Below, one piece after another: positions 6,906 to 15,662 of a stretch of 44,363 nucleotides of DNA. How positions within the stretch are numbered: position 1 is the first letter of the stretch; each line of letters opens with the position of its first letter. Below the pieces are notes generated by a model. That model saw nothing but the letters and a program-made list of their open reading frames with translations, had not been told where the DNA came from and ran no database searches. Position numbers and translations under genes: made by a program. This stretch comes from Rubrivivax benzoatilyticus JA2 = ATCC BAA-35 (GTDB lineage: Bacteria > Pseudomonadota > Gammaproteobacteria > Burkholderiales > Burkholderiaceae_C), in contig NZ_AEWG01000042.1 of NCBI RefSeq assembly GCF_000190375.1, positions 1 through 44,363 on the forward strand, written 5' to 3'.

Positions 6906-8123
6906 ATGGATCCCAGCGCCAAGCCGATCTACCTGGACTACGCGGCCACGACGCCGGTCGACCCGCGTGTCGTGCAGGCGATGCTGCCCTATCTGTATGA
7001 ACAGTTCGGGAACCCCGCGTCGCGCAGCCACGCTTTCGGCTGGGCGGCAGAGGAGGCGGTGGAGATCGCCCGCGAACACGTTGCCGCGCTCGTCGGCGCC
7101 GACCCGCGCGAGATCGTCTGGACCTCCGGCGCCACCGAGAGCAACAACCTCGCGATCAAGGGCGCGGCGCAGTTCAACCGCTCGCGCGGCCGCCACCTCG
7201 TCACCGTGAAGACCGAGCACAAGGCGGTGCTGGACACGATGCGCGAGCTCGAACGCGCCGGCTGGGAGGTGACCTACCTCGACGTCGGCGCCGACGGCCT
7301 CGTCGACCCGGCGGCCTTCGAGGCCGCGCTGCGGCCCGACACCGTGCTCGCCTCGGTGATGCTGGTTAACAACGAGATCGGCGTCGTGCAGGACGTCGTC
7401 GCGCTGGGCCGCATCTGCCGCGCCTGCGGCGTGCTGCTGCACGTCGACGCCGCCCAGGCCACCGGCAAGGTGGCGATCGACTTCGCGTCCTGGCCGGTGG
7501 ACCTGATGAGCCTGTCGGCGCACAAGACCTACGGCCCCAAAGGCATCGGCGCGCTGGTCGTGCGGCGCAAGCCGCGTGTGCGCATCGAGGCCCAGACGCA
7601 CGGTGGCGGCCACGAGCGCGGCATGCGCTCGGGCACGCTGCCCACGCACCAGATCGTCGGCATGGGCGAGGCCTACCGGCTGGCGCGCGTGTCGATGGCC
7701 GCCGAGAACGAACGCATCCGCACGCTGCGCGACCGGCTGCTCGCCGGGCTGTCGGACATCCCCGAGATCCGCGTCAACGGCTCGCTCGACGCACGCGTGC
7801 CGCACAACCTCAACGTCAGCTTCCAGTTCGTCGAAGGCGAGTCGCTGCTGATGGGCCTGAAGGGCATCGCCGTCTCGTCGGGCTCGGCCTGCACCTCGGC
7901 CAGCCTGGAGCCCAGCTACGTGCTGCGGGCGCTGGGCCTGTCCGACGAGGTCGCGCACAGCTCGATCCGCTTTTCCGTCGGCCGCTTCACGACCGAGGCC
8001 GAGATCGACGCCGCCGTCGAGCAGACGCGCCGCACCGTCGAGCGCCTGCGCGAGCTGAGCCCGCTGTGGGACCTGCACTGCGCCGGCGTCGACCTCGCCG
8101 CCGTGCAGTGGGCGGCGCACTGA
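6906..8123 (+). CDS. iscS: Cysteine desulfurase, IscS type, serving as NifS of the nif cluster
   Basis: A PLP enzyme (405 aa) that removes sulfur from cysteine as a persulfide for Fe-S cluster assembly. Visible residues are H107 (KTEHKAVLD), D181 and Q184 around the cofactor, the PLP lysine K207 ([10 protein letters not shown]), and the catalytic C329 in the mobile loop ([19 protein letters not shown]). The [13 protein letters not shown] block and the C-terminus ending in [12 protein letters not shown] are those of housekeeping IscS rather than classical NifS. Context (sigma-54 promoter upstream, nif genes both sides) indicates a nitrogen-fixation role. The start at 6906 has GGAG at 6895 and lies downstream of the predicted transcript start. 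The partner iscU follows after 25 bases. Confidence 0.93.
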   Translation: MDPSAKPIYLDYAATTPVDPRVVQAMLPYLYEQFGNPASRSHAFGWAAEEAVEIAREHVAALVGADPREIVWTSGATESNNLAIKGAAQFNRSRGRHLVTVKTEHKAVLDTMRELERAGWEVTYLDVGADGLVDPAAFEAALRPDTVLASVMLVNNEIGVVQDVVALGRICRACGVLLHVDAAQATGKVAIDFASWPVDLMSLSAHKTYGPKGIGALVVRRKPRVRIEAQTHGGGHERGMRSGTLPTHQIVGMGEAYRLARVSMAAENERIRTLRDRLLAGLSDIPEIRVNGSLDARVPHNLNVSFQFVEGESLLMGLKGIAVSSGSACTSASLEPSYVLRALGLSDEVAHSSIRFSVGRFTTEAEIDAAVEQTRRTVERLRELSPLWDLHCAGVDLAAVQWAAH

Positions 8124-8148
8124 TTCCTTTGCACACCCGGAGGCCGAC

Positions 8149-8604
8149 ATGGCGTACAGCGAAAAGGTCATCGACCACTACGAGAACCCGCGCAACGTCG
8201 GCGGCTTCGCGGCCGGCGACGACACGGTGGCCACCGGCATGGTCGGCGCGCCGGCCTGCGGCGACGTGATGAAGCTGCAGATCAAGGTCGACCCGAGCAC
8301 CGGCGTCATCGAGGACGCACGCTTCAAGACCTACGGCTGCGGCTCGGCGATCGCGTCGAGCTCGCTGGTCACCGAGTGGGTCAAGGGCAAGACGCTGGAG
8401 CAGGCGCTGGCGATCAAGAACACCGCCATCGCCGAGGAGCTGGCGCTGCCGCCGGTGAAGATCCACTGCTCCATCCTCGCCGAGGACGCGATCAAGGCCG
8501 CGGTGGCCGACTACCGCCAGCGCCACGCCGGCCCGGGCGGGCTGATCGAGGAGCGCGCCTGCTCGCCCTCGTCGCCCGATCAACAGCACAGCGAAGCGGC
8601 CTGA
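8149..8604 (+). CDS. iscU: Fe-S cluster assembly scaffold IscU with C-terminal extension
   Basis: The scaffold (151 aa) on which [2Fe-2S] clusters are built from IscS sulfur. Cluster ligands C37, D39, C64 and C107 (with H106) are present. The LPPVK motif at residues 100-104, the recognition site for the chaperone HscA, is intact and matches the hscA gene downstream. Residues 1-128 correspond to the whole of a standard IscU. The extra 23 residues, including C138 and a Ser/Pro/Gln-rich tail, are unusual. It lacks the central ferredoxin-like and C-terminal Nfu domains of true NifU (~300 aa), so it should not be called NifU in the strict sense. Confidence 0.93.
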   Translation: MAYSEKVIDHYENPRNVGGFAAGDDTVATGMVGAPACGDVMKLQIKVDPSTGVIEDARFKTYGCGSAIASSSLVTEWVKGKTLEQALAIKNTAIAEELALPPVKIHCSILAEDAIKAAVADYRQRHAGPGGLIEERACSPSSPDQQHSEAA

Positions 8605-8633
8605 AGCGCCGCGCCGACCACCAGGAGTCCACG

Positions 8634-9044
8634 ATGGCCTGCCAGTCTCAAGGAAACGCCGCCGCGCCCGCCGAACTCGTGCCGCGCGCCGACCCGCCGC
8701 TGCTGCCCGAAGGCGAGCAGCCGATCCGCATCAGCGACGCCGTCGTCGCCAAGGTCAGCGAGCTGCTGGCCGAGGAAGGCGACCCCAGCCTGCAGCTGCG
8801 CATCTACGTCACTGGCGGCGGCTGCTCGGGCTTCCAGTACGGCTTCGCCTTCGACGACGAGGTCAAGGAAGACGACGTGCGCGTCGCGCGCGAGCCGATC
8901 ACCGTCGTCGTCGACGCGATGAGCCTGCAGTACCTCGTCGGCGCCGAGATCGACTACGAGGACCGCCTGGACGGTGCGCGCTTCGTCATCCGCAACCCGA
9001 ACGCGACCAGCACCTGCGGTTGCGGCTCGTCCTTCTCGGTGTGA
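8634..9044 (+). CDS. A-type Fe-S carrier protein, ErpA-like
   Basis: A HesB/IscA-family carrier (136 aa) that receives clusters from IscU and delivers them to apoproteins. The three ligands are C64 ([11 protein letters not shown]), C128 and C130 (STCGCGSSF). The blocks [18 protein letters not shown] and [10 protein letters not shown] are those of ErpA more than IscA. A variable, Pro-rich N-terminal extension of ~30 residues with an extra C3 precedes the domain. The ATG at 8634 is chosen because AGGAG lies at 8623; longer in-frame starts would overlap iscU. It is followed after four bases by a second A-type gene, so the operon holds two such carriers in tandem. Confidence 0.88.
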   Translation: MACQSQGNAAAPAELVPRADPPLLPEGEQPIRISDAVVAKVSELLAEEGDPSLQLRIYVTGGGCSGFQYGFAFDDEVKEDDVRVAREPITVVVDAMSLQYLVGAEIDYEDRLDGARFVIRNPNATSTCGCGSSFSV

Positions 9045-9048
9045 CGCC

Positions 9049-9372
9049 ATGGCCATCAGCGTCACCCCCAAGGCCGCGGCCCAGATCCGCAAGGCGCTGG
9101 CCAAACGCGGCAGCGGCGTCGGCCTGCGGCTGGACGTCAAGACCAGCGGCTGCTCGGGCTACGCCTACGCGCTGGAGTTCGCCGACGCCGCCGCGCCCGA
9201 GGACCTGGCCTTCGAGTCCGAAGGCGTGCAGCTCTTCGTCGCCGCCAACAGCCTGCCGCTGCTCGACGGCACGCGGCTGGACTGGGTGCGCGAAGGGCTG
9301 AACGAAGGCTTCAAGTTCGACAACCCGAACGCCGCCGCCACCTGTGGCTGCGGCGAGTCGTTCGCCGTCTGA
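9049..9372 (+). CDS. iscA: Iron-sulfur cluster assembly protein IscA
   Basis: A second A-type carrier (107 aa), the length of ordinary IscA. Ligands are C35 (TSGCSGYAY), C99 and C101 (ATCGCGESF). The block [19 protein letters not shown] and the C-terminal FKFDNPNA are typical of IscA. It starts four bases after the ErpA-like gene and ends seven bases before hscA. It presumably works with the preceding carrier in loading nitrogenase-related Fe-S proteins; this role is inferred from location. Confidence 0.92.
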   Translation: MAISVTPKAAAQIRKALAKRGSGVGLRLDVKTSGCSGYAYALEFADAAAPEDLAFESEGVQLFVAANSLPLLDGTRLDWVREGLNEGFKFDNPNAAATCGCGESFAV

Positions 9373-9379
9373 GAACGCC

Positions 9380-11281
9380 ATGGCGCTGCTGCAGATCGCC
9401 GAACCGGGCCGCGCCGCCGCGCCGCACCAGCACCGGCTGGCCGTCGGCATCGACCTGGGCACGACGAACTCGCTGGTCGCCACGGTGCGCAGCGGCCAGG
9501 CCGTCGTGCTGCCCGACGGCGACGGCCGGCGCCTCGTGCCCTCGGTCGTGCACTACGGCGAGGACGGCGTGCTGACCGTCGGCGCCGCGGCCACGGCCTT
9601 CGCCGCCGCCGACCCGCAGAACACGATCGCCTCGGCCAAGCGCCTGATCGGCCGCGCGCTGGAAGACATCGCCGCCGGCAGCCTGCCCTATGCGCTGGAG
9701 CGCCTGAGCGACAGCGCCGTCGGCGTGCGCACGCGCGCCGGCGTCAAGAGCCCGGTCGACGTCGGCGGCGAGGTGCTGCAGGTGCTGAAGGAACGCGCCG
9801 AGGCTTCGCTGGGCGGCGAGCTGGTCGGCGCGGTGATCACCGTGCCGGCCTACTTCGACGACGCCCAGCGCCAGGCGACCAAGGACGCCGCGGCGCTGGC
9901 CGGCCTCAACGTGCTGCGCCTGCTGAACGAACCCACCGCTGCGGCCATCGCCTACGGCCTGGAGTCGGCCAGCGAAGGCGTCTACGTCGTCTACGACCTG
10001 GGCGGCGGCACCTTCGACGTCAGCATCCTGCGGCTGTCGCGCGGCGTCTTCGAGGTCGTCGCGACCGCCGGCGACGCGGTGCTCGGCGGCGACGACTTCG
10101 ACCACGCGCTGGCGCAGTGGTTCGCCGGCGAGACCGGCGGCTGGCACCCGGCCGACCTGGCGCGGCTGCACGCCGCGGCGCGCCACGCCAAGGAGACGCT
10201 GAGCGGGCTGGACCGCGTCGTCATGCACTGCCTGCGCGCCGACGGCACGCCGGCGACGGCGACGATCACGCGCAGCCAGTTCGAGACGCTGACGCGGCCG
10301 CTCGTCGAGCGCACGCTGGGCCCGGTCAAACGCGCGCTGCGCGACGCGAAGCTCAAGCCCGCCGAGGTCGACGGCGTCGTGCTGGTCGGCGGCGCGACGC
10401 GCATGCCGGCGGTGCGCGCCGCCGTGGGCGCGCTGTTCGGCCGCGAGCCGTACACCGGCATCGACCCCGACGAGGCGGTGGCGCTGGGCGCGGCGATCCA
10501 GGCCGACCAGCTGGCCGGCAACCGCGGCGCAGACGGCCTGCTGCTGCTGGACGTGAACCCGCTGTCGCTGGGCCTGGAGACGATGGGCGGGCTGGTCGAG
10601 AAGATCATCCCGCGCAACAGCACCGTGCCGACGGCGCGCGCCCAGGACTTCACGACCTTCAAGGACGGCCAGACGGCGATGGTGCTGCACGTCGTGCAGG
10701 GCGAACGCGAGCTGGTCAGCGAGTGCCGCTCGCTGGCGCGCTTCACGCTGCGCGGCATCCCGGCGATGGTCGCCGGCGCGGCGCGCATCCGCGTCACCTT
10801 CCAGATCGACGCCGACGGGCTGCTGTCGGTCAGCGCCGTCGAGCAGACCTCGGGCGCGCGCGCCCAGGTCGAGGTCAAGCCGAGCTACGGCCTGGGCACC
10901 GAGCAGGTGGCCGGCATGCTGCAGCAGGCGCTGGGCCACGCCGCCGAGGACGCCGCGGCACGCGCGCTGCGCGAAGCCGAGATCGACGCCCGCCGCCTGC
11001 TCGACGCCACCGAGGCCGCGCTGCACGAAGACGGCGAGCGCCTGCTGTCCAGCCCCGAGCTGTTCCAGATCCTGCGTGCGATGCAGGACGTCATCGACGC
11101 GCTGGCAGAATGCGCCGAGGGTGAAGGCACGACGCCGGAAGCCCACCGGGCGCTGCGAGAGCGCCTGCGTCGTGCGGGCGACGAGCTCAACCGGATCACG
11201 ACGCCGTTCGCGGCGCGCCGAATGGACGAGCGCGTGCGCAGTGCGCTGTCCGGTCGCACGCTCGAACAGATGGCTGCATGA
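9380..11281 (+). CDS. hscA: Fe-S assembly chaperone HscA (Hsp70 family)
   Basis: A specialised Hsp70 (633 aa) that uses ATP to bind the LPPVK motif of IscU and promote cluster transfer. The nucleotide-binding domain shows the phosphate-1 motif GIDLGTTNS near residue 24, [17 protein letters not shown], the phosphate-2 motif [11 protein letters not shown], and the adenosine motif [10 protein letters not shown]. The substrate-binding domain follows from about residue 395 and a helical lid closes the protein. Length fits HscA (~620 aa) and is shorter at the end than DnaK. No hscB cochaperone gene lies beside it. Its stop overlaps the fdx start (ATGA at 11278). Confidence 0.93.
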   Translation: MALLQIAEPGRAAAPHQHRLAVGIDLGTTNSLVATVRSGQAVVLPDGDGRRLVPSVVHYGEDGVLTVGAAATAFAAADPQNTIASAKRLIGRALEDIAAGSLPYALERLSDSAVGVRTRAGVKSPVDVGGEVLQVLKERAEASLGGELVGAVITVPAYFDDAQRQATKDAAALAGLNVLRLLNEPTAAAIAYGLESASEGVYVVYDLGGGTFDVSILRLSRGVFEVVATAGDAVLGGDDFDHALAQWFAGETGGWHPADLARLHAAARHAKETLSGLDRVVMHCLRADGTPATATITRSQFETLTRPLVERTLGPVKRALRDAKLKPAEVDGVVLVGGATRMPAVRAAVGALFGREPYTGIDPDEAVALGAAIQADQLAGNRGADGLLLLDVNPLSLGLETMGGLVEKIIPRNSTVPTARAQDFTTFKDGQTAMVLHVVQGERELVSECRSLARFTLRGIPAMVAGAARIRVTFQIDADGLLSVSAVEQTSGARAQVEVKPSYGLGTEQVAGMLQQALGHAAEDAAARALREAEIDARRLLDATEAALHEDGERLLSSPELFQILRAMQDVIDALAECAEGEGTTPEAHRALRERLRRAGDELNRITTPFAARRMDERVRSALSGRTLEQMAA

Positions 11282-11628
11282 GCGACGACACCCCCACCCG
11301 CATCACCGTCCTGCCGCACGCCCAGCTCTGCCCCGACGGCCTCGTCTTCGAGGCCGGGGCCGGCAACTCGCTGGTCGACGAGCTGCTGATGAACGGCATC
11401 GCGATCGAGCACGCCTGCGACAAGGTCGGCGCCTGCGCCACCTGCCACGTCTACGTGCGCCAGGGCGCCGAACACGTGAACCCGGTCGACGACGACGAGG
11501 ACGAGCAGCTCTCCGACGCCTGGGGGCTGGAAGCCGATTCGCGGCTGTCGTGCTGCGTGAAGGTTGGCGGGCCGGAGCTGGTGATCGAGCTGCCGCGCTA
11601 CTCCAAGAACCACGCCAGAGAAAGGTGA
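11278..11628 (+). CDS. fdx: [2Fe-2S] ferredoxin of the ISC system
   Basis: An adrenodoxin-type ferredoxin (116 aa) that gives electrons for cluster assembly on IscU. Ligands are C47, C53 and C56 (C-x5-C-x2-C in the [12 protein letters not shown] segment) and C92 (SRLSCCV, with an adjacent C93). The C-terminus [15 protein letters not shown] is the hallmark of the ISC ferredoxin rather than photosynthetic or nif-type FdxD proteins. It overlaps hscA by four bases and is the last gene of the operon; a stem-loop repeat block begins directly at its stop codon. Confidence 0.93.
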   Translation: MSDDTPTRITVLPHAQLCPDGLVFEAGAGNSLVDELLMNGIAIEHACDKVGACATCHVYVRQGAEHVNPVDDDEDEQLSDAWGLEADSRLSCCVKVGGPELVIELPRYSKNHARER

Positions 11629-11786
11629 GCCCCCAAGCTCGCTGGCGCTCGCTACCCCCGAGGGGGCTGAGCACGGACGGAGCCAGTCCGGTGGACTGGC
11701 CCCGCCATGCGAAGAGCCGGGCCATTGGCCCGGCGCGGCCTGCAAGGCCGTCCGCCAACGAACCGGCAAAGCCGGCCCGAGGCGGG
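11629..11786. repeat. Chain of stem-loops, Burkholderiales-type intergenic repeat
   Basis: Directly after the fdx stop lies a row of short perfect or near-perfect inverted repeats: AGCCCCC...GGGGGCT, CCAGTCC-GGACTGG near 11682-11700, GCCGGGCC-ATT-GGCCCGGC near 11716-11734, CGGCCT-AGGCCG near 11736, and CCGGCAAAGCCGG near 11763. Similar hairpin chains (CCCCCGAGGGGGC plus GC-rich loops) are common between genes in Comamonadaceae-like genomes. The first may end ISC-operon transcription, though no T-run follows. No reading frame with coding character is visible here. Confidence 0.7.
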
Positions 11787-11903
11787 AAGCTTGATCGCGC
11801 CGCACCACTTGTCCGCGATCGCACGCCGCTGAACATCGAGGCGCCCCGGCCCCTGGCCGCGGGCGCTTCGTCGTTTCGGGCGTCGCCGGAAGTCCGGGAA
11901 GTC

Positions 11904-11996
11904 CGGGGTCAGGTCTTGCGCGGAAGTCCGGGGTCAGGTCTCGTGAGACCTGACCCCGCACGCATGACCCCGCACGCAGAGACCTGACCCCGCACG
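11904..11996. repeat. REP-like element built on GGGGTCAGGTCT
   Basis: The word GGGGTCAGGTCT occurs at 11904 and 11930. Its reverse complement occurs at 11946 and 11980, plus a partial copy at 11965. Positions 11930-11942 and 11945-11957 form a perfect 13-base-pair hairpin with a two-base loop. The reverse copies share the flank CGCACGC. This resembles proteobacterial REP/BIME elements mobilised by TnpREP (RayT) transposases; no such transposase is in the window. The stretch 11787-11903 between the two repeat blocks shows nothing I can identify. Confidence 0.75.
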
Positions 11997-12017
11997 CTGT
12001 CACCGGCCACGCGCAAC

Positions 12018-12033
12018 TGTCGCCAACCGCACA
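12018..12033 (+). promoter_or_regulatory. NifA upstream activator site of nifV operon
   Basis: TGT, ten bases, ACA: an exact match to the NifA upstream activating sequence. It lies 67 bases before the -24 element at 12100, within the usual 80-150 bases from the transcription start, so looping onto the sigma-54 promoter is sterically normal. It is the only exact NifA site I found next to a promoter in this window. Confidence 0.75.
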
Positions 12034-12099
12034 AACGGCACAGCCCGAAGCGCAAGCCCAAAACCCTTCAAAAACAGTCACTTGCGCGCGACACACGGG

Positions 12100-12115
12100 T
12101 GGCACGCGGCTTGCG
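12100..12115 (+). promoter_or_regulatory. Sigma-54 (-24/-12) promoter of nifV operon
   Basis: TGGCAC, five bases (GCGGC), TTGCG: matches the RpoN consensus at every key position, with 10 bases between GG and GC. The predicted start of transcription is near 12125, ahead of the AGGAG site at 12135-12139 and the GTG start of nifV at 12147. It is the best sigma-54 promoter in the window. Confidence 0.88.
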
Positions 12116-12146
12116 AAACCCTGCTCACAGCAGCAGGAGTCCGCCC

Positions 12147-13307
12147 GTGTCCCTGGCCTCGTTACCGCACCGACTGACGATCAACGACACGACGCTGCGC
12201 GACGGCGAACAGACCGCCGGCGTCGCGTTCACCGACGACGAGAAGCTGGCGATCGCAGGCGCGCTCGACGCCGCCGGCGTGCCGGAGATGGAGATCGGCA
12301 TCCCGGCGATGGGCGCGCACGAGGTCGAGCTGATCCAGGCGATCACGCGCCGCGTGCGCCAGGCGCGCACGATGGTCTGGGCACGCATGGCCGACAGCGA
12401 CATCGCAGCCGCGCTGCGCTGCGGCGCCGACATCGTGCACGTCTCGGTGCCGGTGTCCGACGTGCAGATCGAACGCAAGCTGGCACGCGACCGCGCCTGG
12501 GTGCTGCAGACCATCCGCCACCACGTCGCGCGGCTGGCCGACGGCGGCGTCTCGGTCAGCGTCGGCTTCGAGGACGCCTCGCGCGCCGACGGCGGCTTCC
12601 TCGCCGCCGCCGCCGCGGCGGCCCAGGACAGCGGCGCGCGCCGCGTGCGCTACGCCGACACGCTGGGCCTGCTCGACCCCTTCCAGACGCGCGAGCGCAT
12701 CGCCGCGCTGCGCGCCGAGGTCGACCTCGAGATCGAGATCCACGCCCACGACGACCTGGGCCTGGCCACCGCCAACACGCTGGCCGCGGCGATGGCCGGC
12801 GCCACGCACGCCAGCACCACCGTCAACGGCCTCGGCGAACGTGCCGGCAACGCGGCGATGGAAGAGGTGGTGATGGCGCTGCGCCACGTGCACGGCATCG
12901 AGTGCGGCATCCGCACCGAGACGCTGCCGGCGATCAGCGCGCTGGTCGCGCACGCCTCCGGCCGGCCGGTGGCGCCGGGCAAGTCCATCGTCGGCGACGC
13001 GGTGTTCAGCCACGAGAGCGGCATCCACGTCGACGGCCTGCTGAAGGACCGCCGCAACTACGAGGCCTTCGCGCCCGAGGAGCTGGGCCGCACGCACCGG
13101 CTGGTGCTGGGCAAGCACTCCGGCAGCGCCGCGGTCATCGAACGCTACGCGCGCCTGGGCCTGCCGGTGGCGCCGCGCCAGGTGCCGCGGCTGCTGGCGC
13201 GCATCCGCGCCCACGTCGCCGACACCAAGCTCGAACCCAGCGCCGACGACCTGGCGCGCTTCTACCTCGACCTGTGCGAGGACACGCCGGCCCGCGCCCA
13301 TGCCTGA
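12147..13307 (+). CDS. nifV: Homocitrate synthase NifV
   Basis: The enzyme (386 aa) condenses acetyl-CoA with 2-oxoglutarate to homocitrate, the organic ligand of FeMo-cofactor. It belongs to the DRE-TIM metallolyase family: the metal/substrate motif [14 protein letters not shown] is at residues 12-25, the catalytic loop segment is near [11 protein letters not shown], and the metal histidines lie in [16 protein letters not shown]. The [13 protein letters not shown] block is the family's C-terminal signature. The start is GTG at 12147, with AGGAG eight bases upstream and downstream of the sigma-54 promoter; longer readings would include promoter sequence. nifW follows, so it heads the operon to fixX. 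Confidence 0.95.
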   Translation: MSLASLPHRLTINDTTLRDGEQTAGVAFTDDEKLAIAGALDAAGVPEMEIGIPAMGAHEVELIQAITRRVRQARTMVWARMADSDIAAALRCGADIVHVSVPVSDVQIERKLARDRAWVLQTIRHHVARLADGGVSVSVGFEDASRADGGFLAAAAAAAQDSGARRVRYADTLGLLDPFQTRERIAALRAEVDLEIEIHAHDDLGLATANTLAAAMAGATHASTTVNGLGERAGNAAMEEVVMALRHVHGIECGIRTETLPAISALVAHASGRPVAPGKSIVGDAVFSHESGIHVDGLLKDRRNYEAFAPEELGRTHRLVLGKHSGSAAVIERYARLGLPVAPRQVPRLLARIRAHVADTKLEPSADDLARFYLDLCEDTPARAHA

Positions 13308-13326
13308 CCGTTCCGAGGAGACGCCG

Positions 13327-13671
13327 ATGACCAGCCTCACCCACCGCCTGCAGGGTCTGTCCAGCGCCGAGGACTTCCTGCGCTTCTTCGGCGTCGCCTA
13401 CGAGGAGCGCGTCGTGCAGGTCAACCGCCTGCACATCCTCAAGCGCTTCCACCAGTACCTGAACGCCGCGCCCGGGCTCGGAGGGCTCGACGAGGTCGAG
13501 ACCTTCCGCCGCTACCGCGTGCTGCTGACGCAGGCCTACAACGACTTCGTCGCCTCCAGCGCCCAGCGCGAGAAGGTGTTCAAGGTCTTCCAGGACGCCG
13601 AGGGCGTGCGCGCGGTGCCGCTGGCCTCGCTGCGCCAGAGCCTGGCCGAGCGCCGCAACGCCGGCGTCTGA
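13327..13671 (+). CDS. nifW: Nitrogenase stabilising/protective protein NifW
   Basis: NifW (114 aa) is a small cytoplasmic protein reported to interact with MoFe protein and help its maturation or protection from oxygen. The sequence fits: LQGLSSAEDFLRFFGVAYE near residue 8, VNRLHILKRFHQYL in the middle, and YNDFVASSAQREKVFKVFQ towards the end. The ATG at 13327 has GAGGAG seven bases upstream and gives the usual family length; an in-frame ATG at 13300 overlaps nifV and is less likely. It follows nifV by 19 bases and precedes fixA by 20. Confidence 0.93.
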   Translation: MTSLTHRLQGLSSAEDFLRFFGVAYEERVVQVNRLHILKRFHQYLNAAPGLGGLDEVETFRRYRVLLTQAYNDFVASSAQREKVFKVFQDAEGVRAVPLASLRQSLAERRNAGV

Positions 13672-13691
13672 ACGTTCACGCGAGGAACCCC

Positions 13692-14540
13692 ATGCACATC
13701 GTCGTCTGCATCAAGCAGGTGCCGGACTCGGCGCAGATCCGCGTCCATCCGGTGACCAACACCATCATGCGCCAGGGCGTGCCGGCGATCGTCAACCCGT
13801 ACGACCTGTTCGCGCTCGAAGAGGCGCTGCGCCTGAAGGACCAGTTCGGCGGCCGCGTCACCGTGCTCTGCATGGGCCCGCCGCAGGCCGAGGACGCGCT
13901 GCGCAAGTGCATCAGCTTCGGCGCCACCGACGCGATCCTCGTCACCGACCGATCCTTCGCCGGCGCCGACACGCTGGCCACCAGCTACGCGCTGGCCGCG
14001 GCGATCCGCAAGATCGGCCAGGAGCAGGCCGTCGACCTGATCTTCACCGGCAAGCAGACGATCGACGGCGACACCGCGCAGGTCGGCCCCGGCATCGCCA
14101 AGCGCCTGGGCGTGAACCTGCTGACCTACGTCAGCCGCATCGTCGAGGTCGACCTCGACGGCCGCCGCATCCGCGTCGAGCGCCGCGCCGAAGGCGGCGT
14201 GCAGCTGCTGGAGACGACGCTGCCCTCGCTGATCACGATGCTCGAAGGCACCAACGAGATGCGCTTCGCGACGATGGCCGACATGCTGCGCGCCGGCCGC
14301 TGCCCGGTGCGGCGCTGGAACAAGGACGACGCCGGCATCGAGGACGTCTCCAAGATCGGCCTGAAGGGCTCGCCGACCGTCGTCAGCAAGGTCTTCGGCC
14401 CGACGCCGCGCGCGACCAAGGCCGAAATGCAGGTCGTCGCCGACTCCAGCGTCAACGACGTCTGCCTGAACCTGCTGCAGAAGATCTTCACCACCCACCC
14501 GACTCTGGAAGAAGAGACGGTGGAGCGCCTGAGCGCCTGA
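13692..14540 (+). CDS. fixA: Electron transfer flavoprotein FixA (beta subunit)
   Basis: FixA (282 aa) is the ETF-beta-like subunit of the FixABCX complex. That complex bifurcates electrons from NADH to quinone and to ferredoxin or flavodoxin for nitrogenase. It starts [18 protein letters not shown] and carries the AMP/FAD-binding region [21 protein letters not shown] near residue 115, followed by the ETF signature [19 protein letters not shown]. It begins 20 bases after nifW with GAGGAA upstream and is followed by fixB after 10 bases. Confidence 0.95.
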   Translation: MHIVVCIKQVPDSAQIRVHPVTNTIMRQGVPAIVNPYDLFALEEALRLKDQFGGRVTVLCMGPPQAEDALRKCISFGATDAILVTDRSFAGADTLATSYALAAAIRKIGQEQAVDLIFTGKQTIDGDTAQVGPGIAKRLGVNLLTYVSRIVEVDLDGRRIRVERRAEGGVQLLETTLPSLITMLEGTNEMRFATMADMLRAGRCPVRRWNKDDAGIEDVSKIGLKGSPTVVSKVFGPTPRATKAEMQVVADSSVNDVCLNLLQKIFTTHPTLEEETVERLSA

Positions 14541-14550
14541 AGGAGTCGAG

Positions 14551-15651
14551 ATGAGCGAAGCCGCCAAGCCCGCGCCCGCCAAACCGGCCGGTCGCGCCGG
14601 GCGCAACACCGAACTGCCCGAACACCTGAAGGCCTACAAAGGCGTCTGGGTCTTCATCGAGCACGACCGCGGCCACGTGCACAGCGTCAGCTGGGAGCTG
14701 ATGGGCGAGGCGCGCAAGCTCGCCGACACGCTGGGCGTGACCGTCAGCGGCGTGCTGATGGGCGGCCCGGGCGACGACCTGGATCGCTACGCGAAAGAGG
14801 CCTACGCCTACGGCGCCGACCGCTGCTACCTGGTGCGCGACCCGGTGCTGCAGGGCTATCGCAACGAGCCCTTCACCAAGGGCCTGACCGACCTCGTCAA
14901 CACCTACCAGCCCGAGATCCTGCTGCTGGGCGCGACGACGATGGGCCGCGACCTCGCCGGCAGTGTCGCGACGACGCTGGGCACGGGGCTCACCGCCGAC
15001 TGCACCGAGCTGCGCATCGACGGCCGCGCTCTGGCCGCGACGCGGCCGACCTTCGGCGGCTCGCTGCTGTGCACGATCATGACGCTGGCCTACCGCCCGC
15101 AGATGGCCACCGTGCGCCCGCGCGTGATGGCCATGCCGCGCCGCGACGACACACGCAGCGGCGACATCGTCGAGATGGCGCTGGGCATGGTCGAGACCGA
15201 CATCGTCACCAAGCTGCTCGACTTCATCCCCGACGCCAGCCGCAACACCGTCAACCTGGCCTACGCCGACATCATCGTCACCGGCGGCAAGGGGCTGAAG
15301 ACGGCCGAGAACTTCAAGCTCGTCTGGGAGCTGGCGCGCGTGCTCGGCGCCGAGGTCGGCGCCACGCGCGCCGTCACCCAGGCCGGCTGGACCGAGACCG
15401 ATCGCCAGGTCGGCCAGACCGGCAAGACCGTGCGCCCCAAGCTCTACATCGCCGCCGGCGTCTCCGGCGCGATCCAGCACCGCGTCGGCATGGAGAGCTC
15501 GGACTGCATCGTCGCGATCAACACCGACCCCAATGCACCGATCTTCGACTTCGCCCACCACGGCATCGTCGGCAACGCGATGCAGGTGCTGCCGGTGCTG
15601 ACGCAGACCTTCCGCAACCACCTGGCCAAGCGCGTGCGTATCGCCGCCTGA
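14551..15651 (+). CDS. fixB: Electron transfer flavoprotein FixB (alpha subunit)
   Basis: FixB (366 aa) is the ETF-alpha-like subunit that binds the FAD of the FixAB flavoprotein. A Lys/Pro/Ala-rich leader of ~25 residues precedes the domain [20 protein letters not shown]. The C-terminal FAD-binding signature is [17 protein letters not shown] with [13 protein letters not shown] following. It has AAGGAG just before the ATG, lies 10 bases after fixA and is followed by fixC after 11 bases. Confidence 0.95.
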   Translation: MSEAAKPAPAKPAGRAGRNTELPEHLKAYKGVWVFIEHDRGHVHSVSWELMGEARKLADTLGVTVSGVLMGGPGDDLDRYAKEAYAYGADRCYLVRDPVLQGYRNEPFTKGLTDLVNTYQPEILLLGATTMGRDLAGSVATTLGTGLTADCTELRIDGRALAATRPTFGGSLLCTIMTLAYRPQMATVRPRVMAMPRRDDTRSGDIVEMALGMVETDIVTKLLDFIPDASRNTVNLAYADIIVTGGKGLKTAENFKLVWELARVLGAEVGATRAVTQAGWTETDRQVGQTGKTVRPKLYIAAGVSGAIQHRVGMESSDCIVAINTDPNAPIFDFAHHGIVGNAMQVLPVLTQTFRNHLAKRVRIAA

Positions 15652-15662
15652 AGGAGCCCACG

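Noticed and set aside
8149..8604. Calling this gene nifU
   Set aside because: It has only the IscU domain, with the LPPVK motif; the central [2Fe-2S] and C-terminal Nfu domains of NifU are absent.
9311..11146. A leftward frame of about 600 codons opposite hscA
   Set aside because: Same artefact of composition; the plus-strand frame is a full Hsp70.
11904..11996. CRISPR array
   Set aside because: The repeats are short, occur in both orientations and have no uniform spacers; no cas genes are near. A REP-type element fits better.
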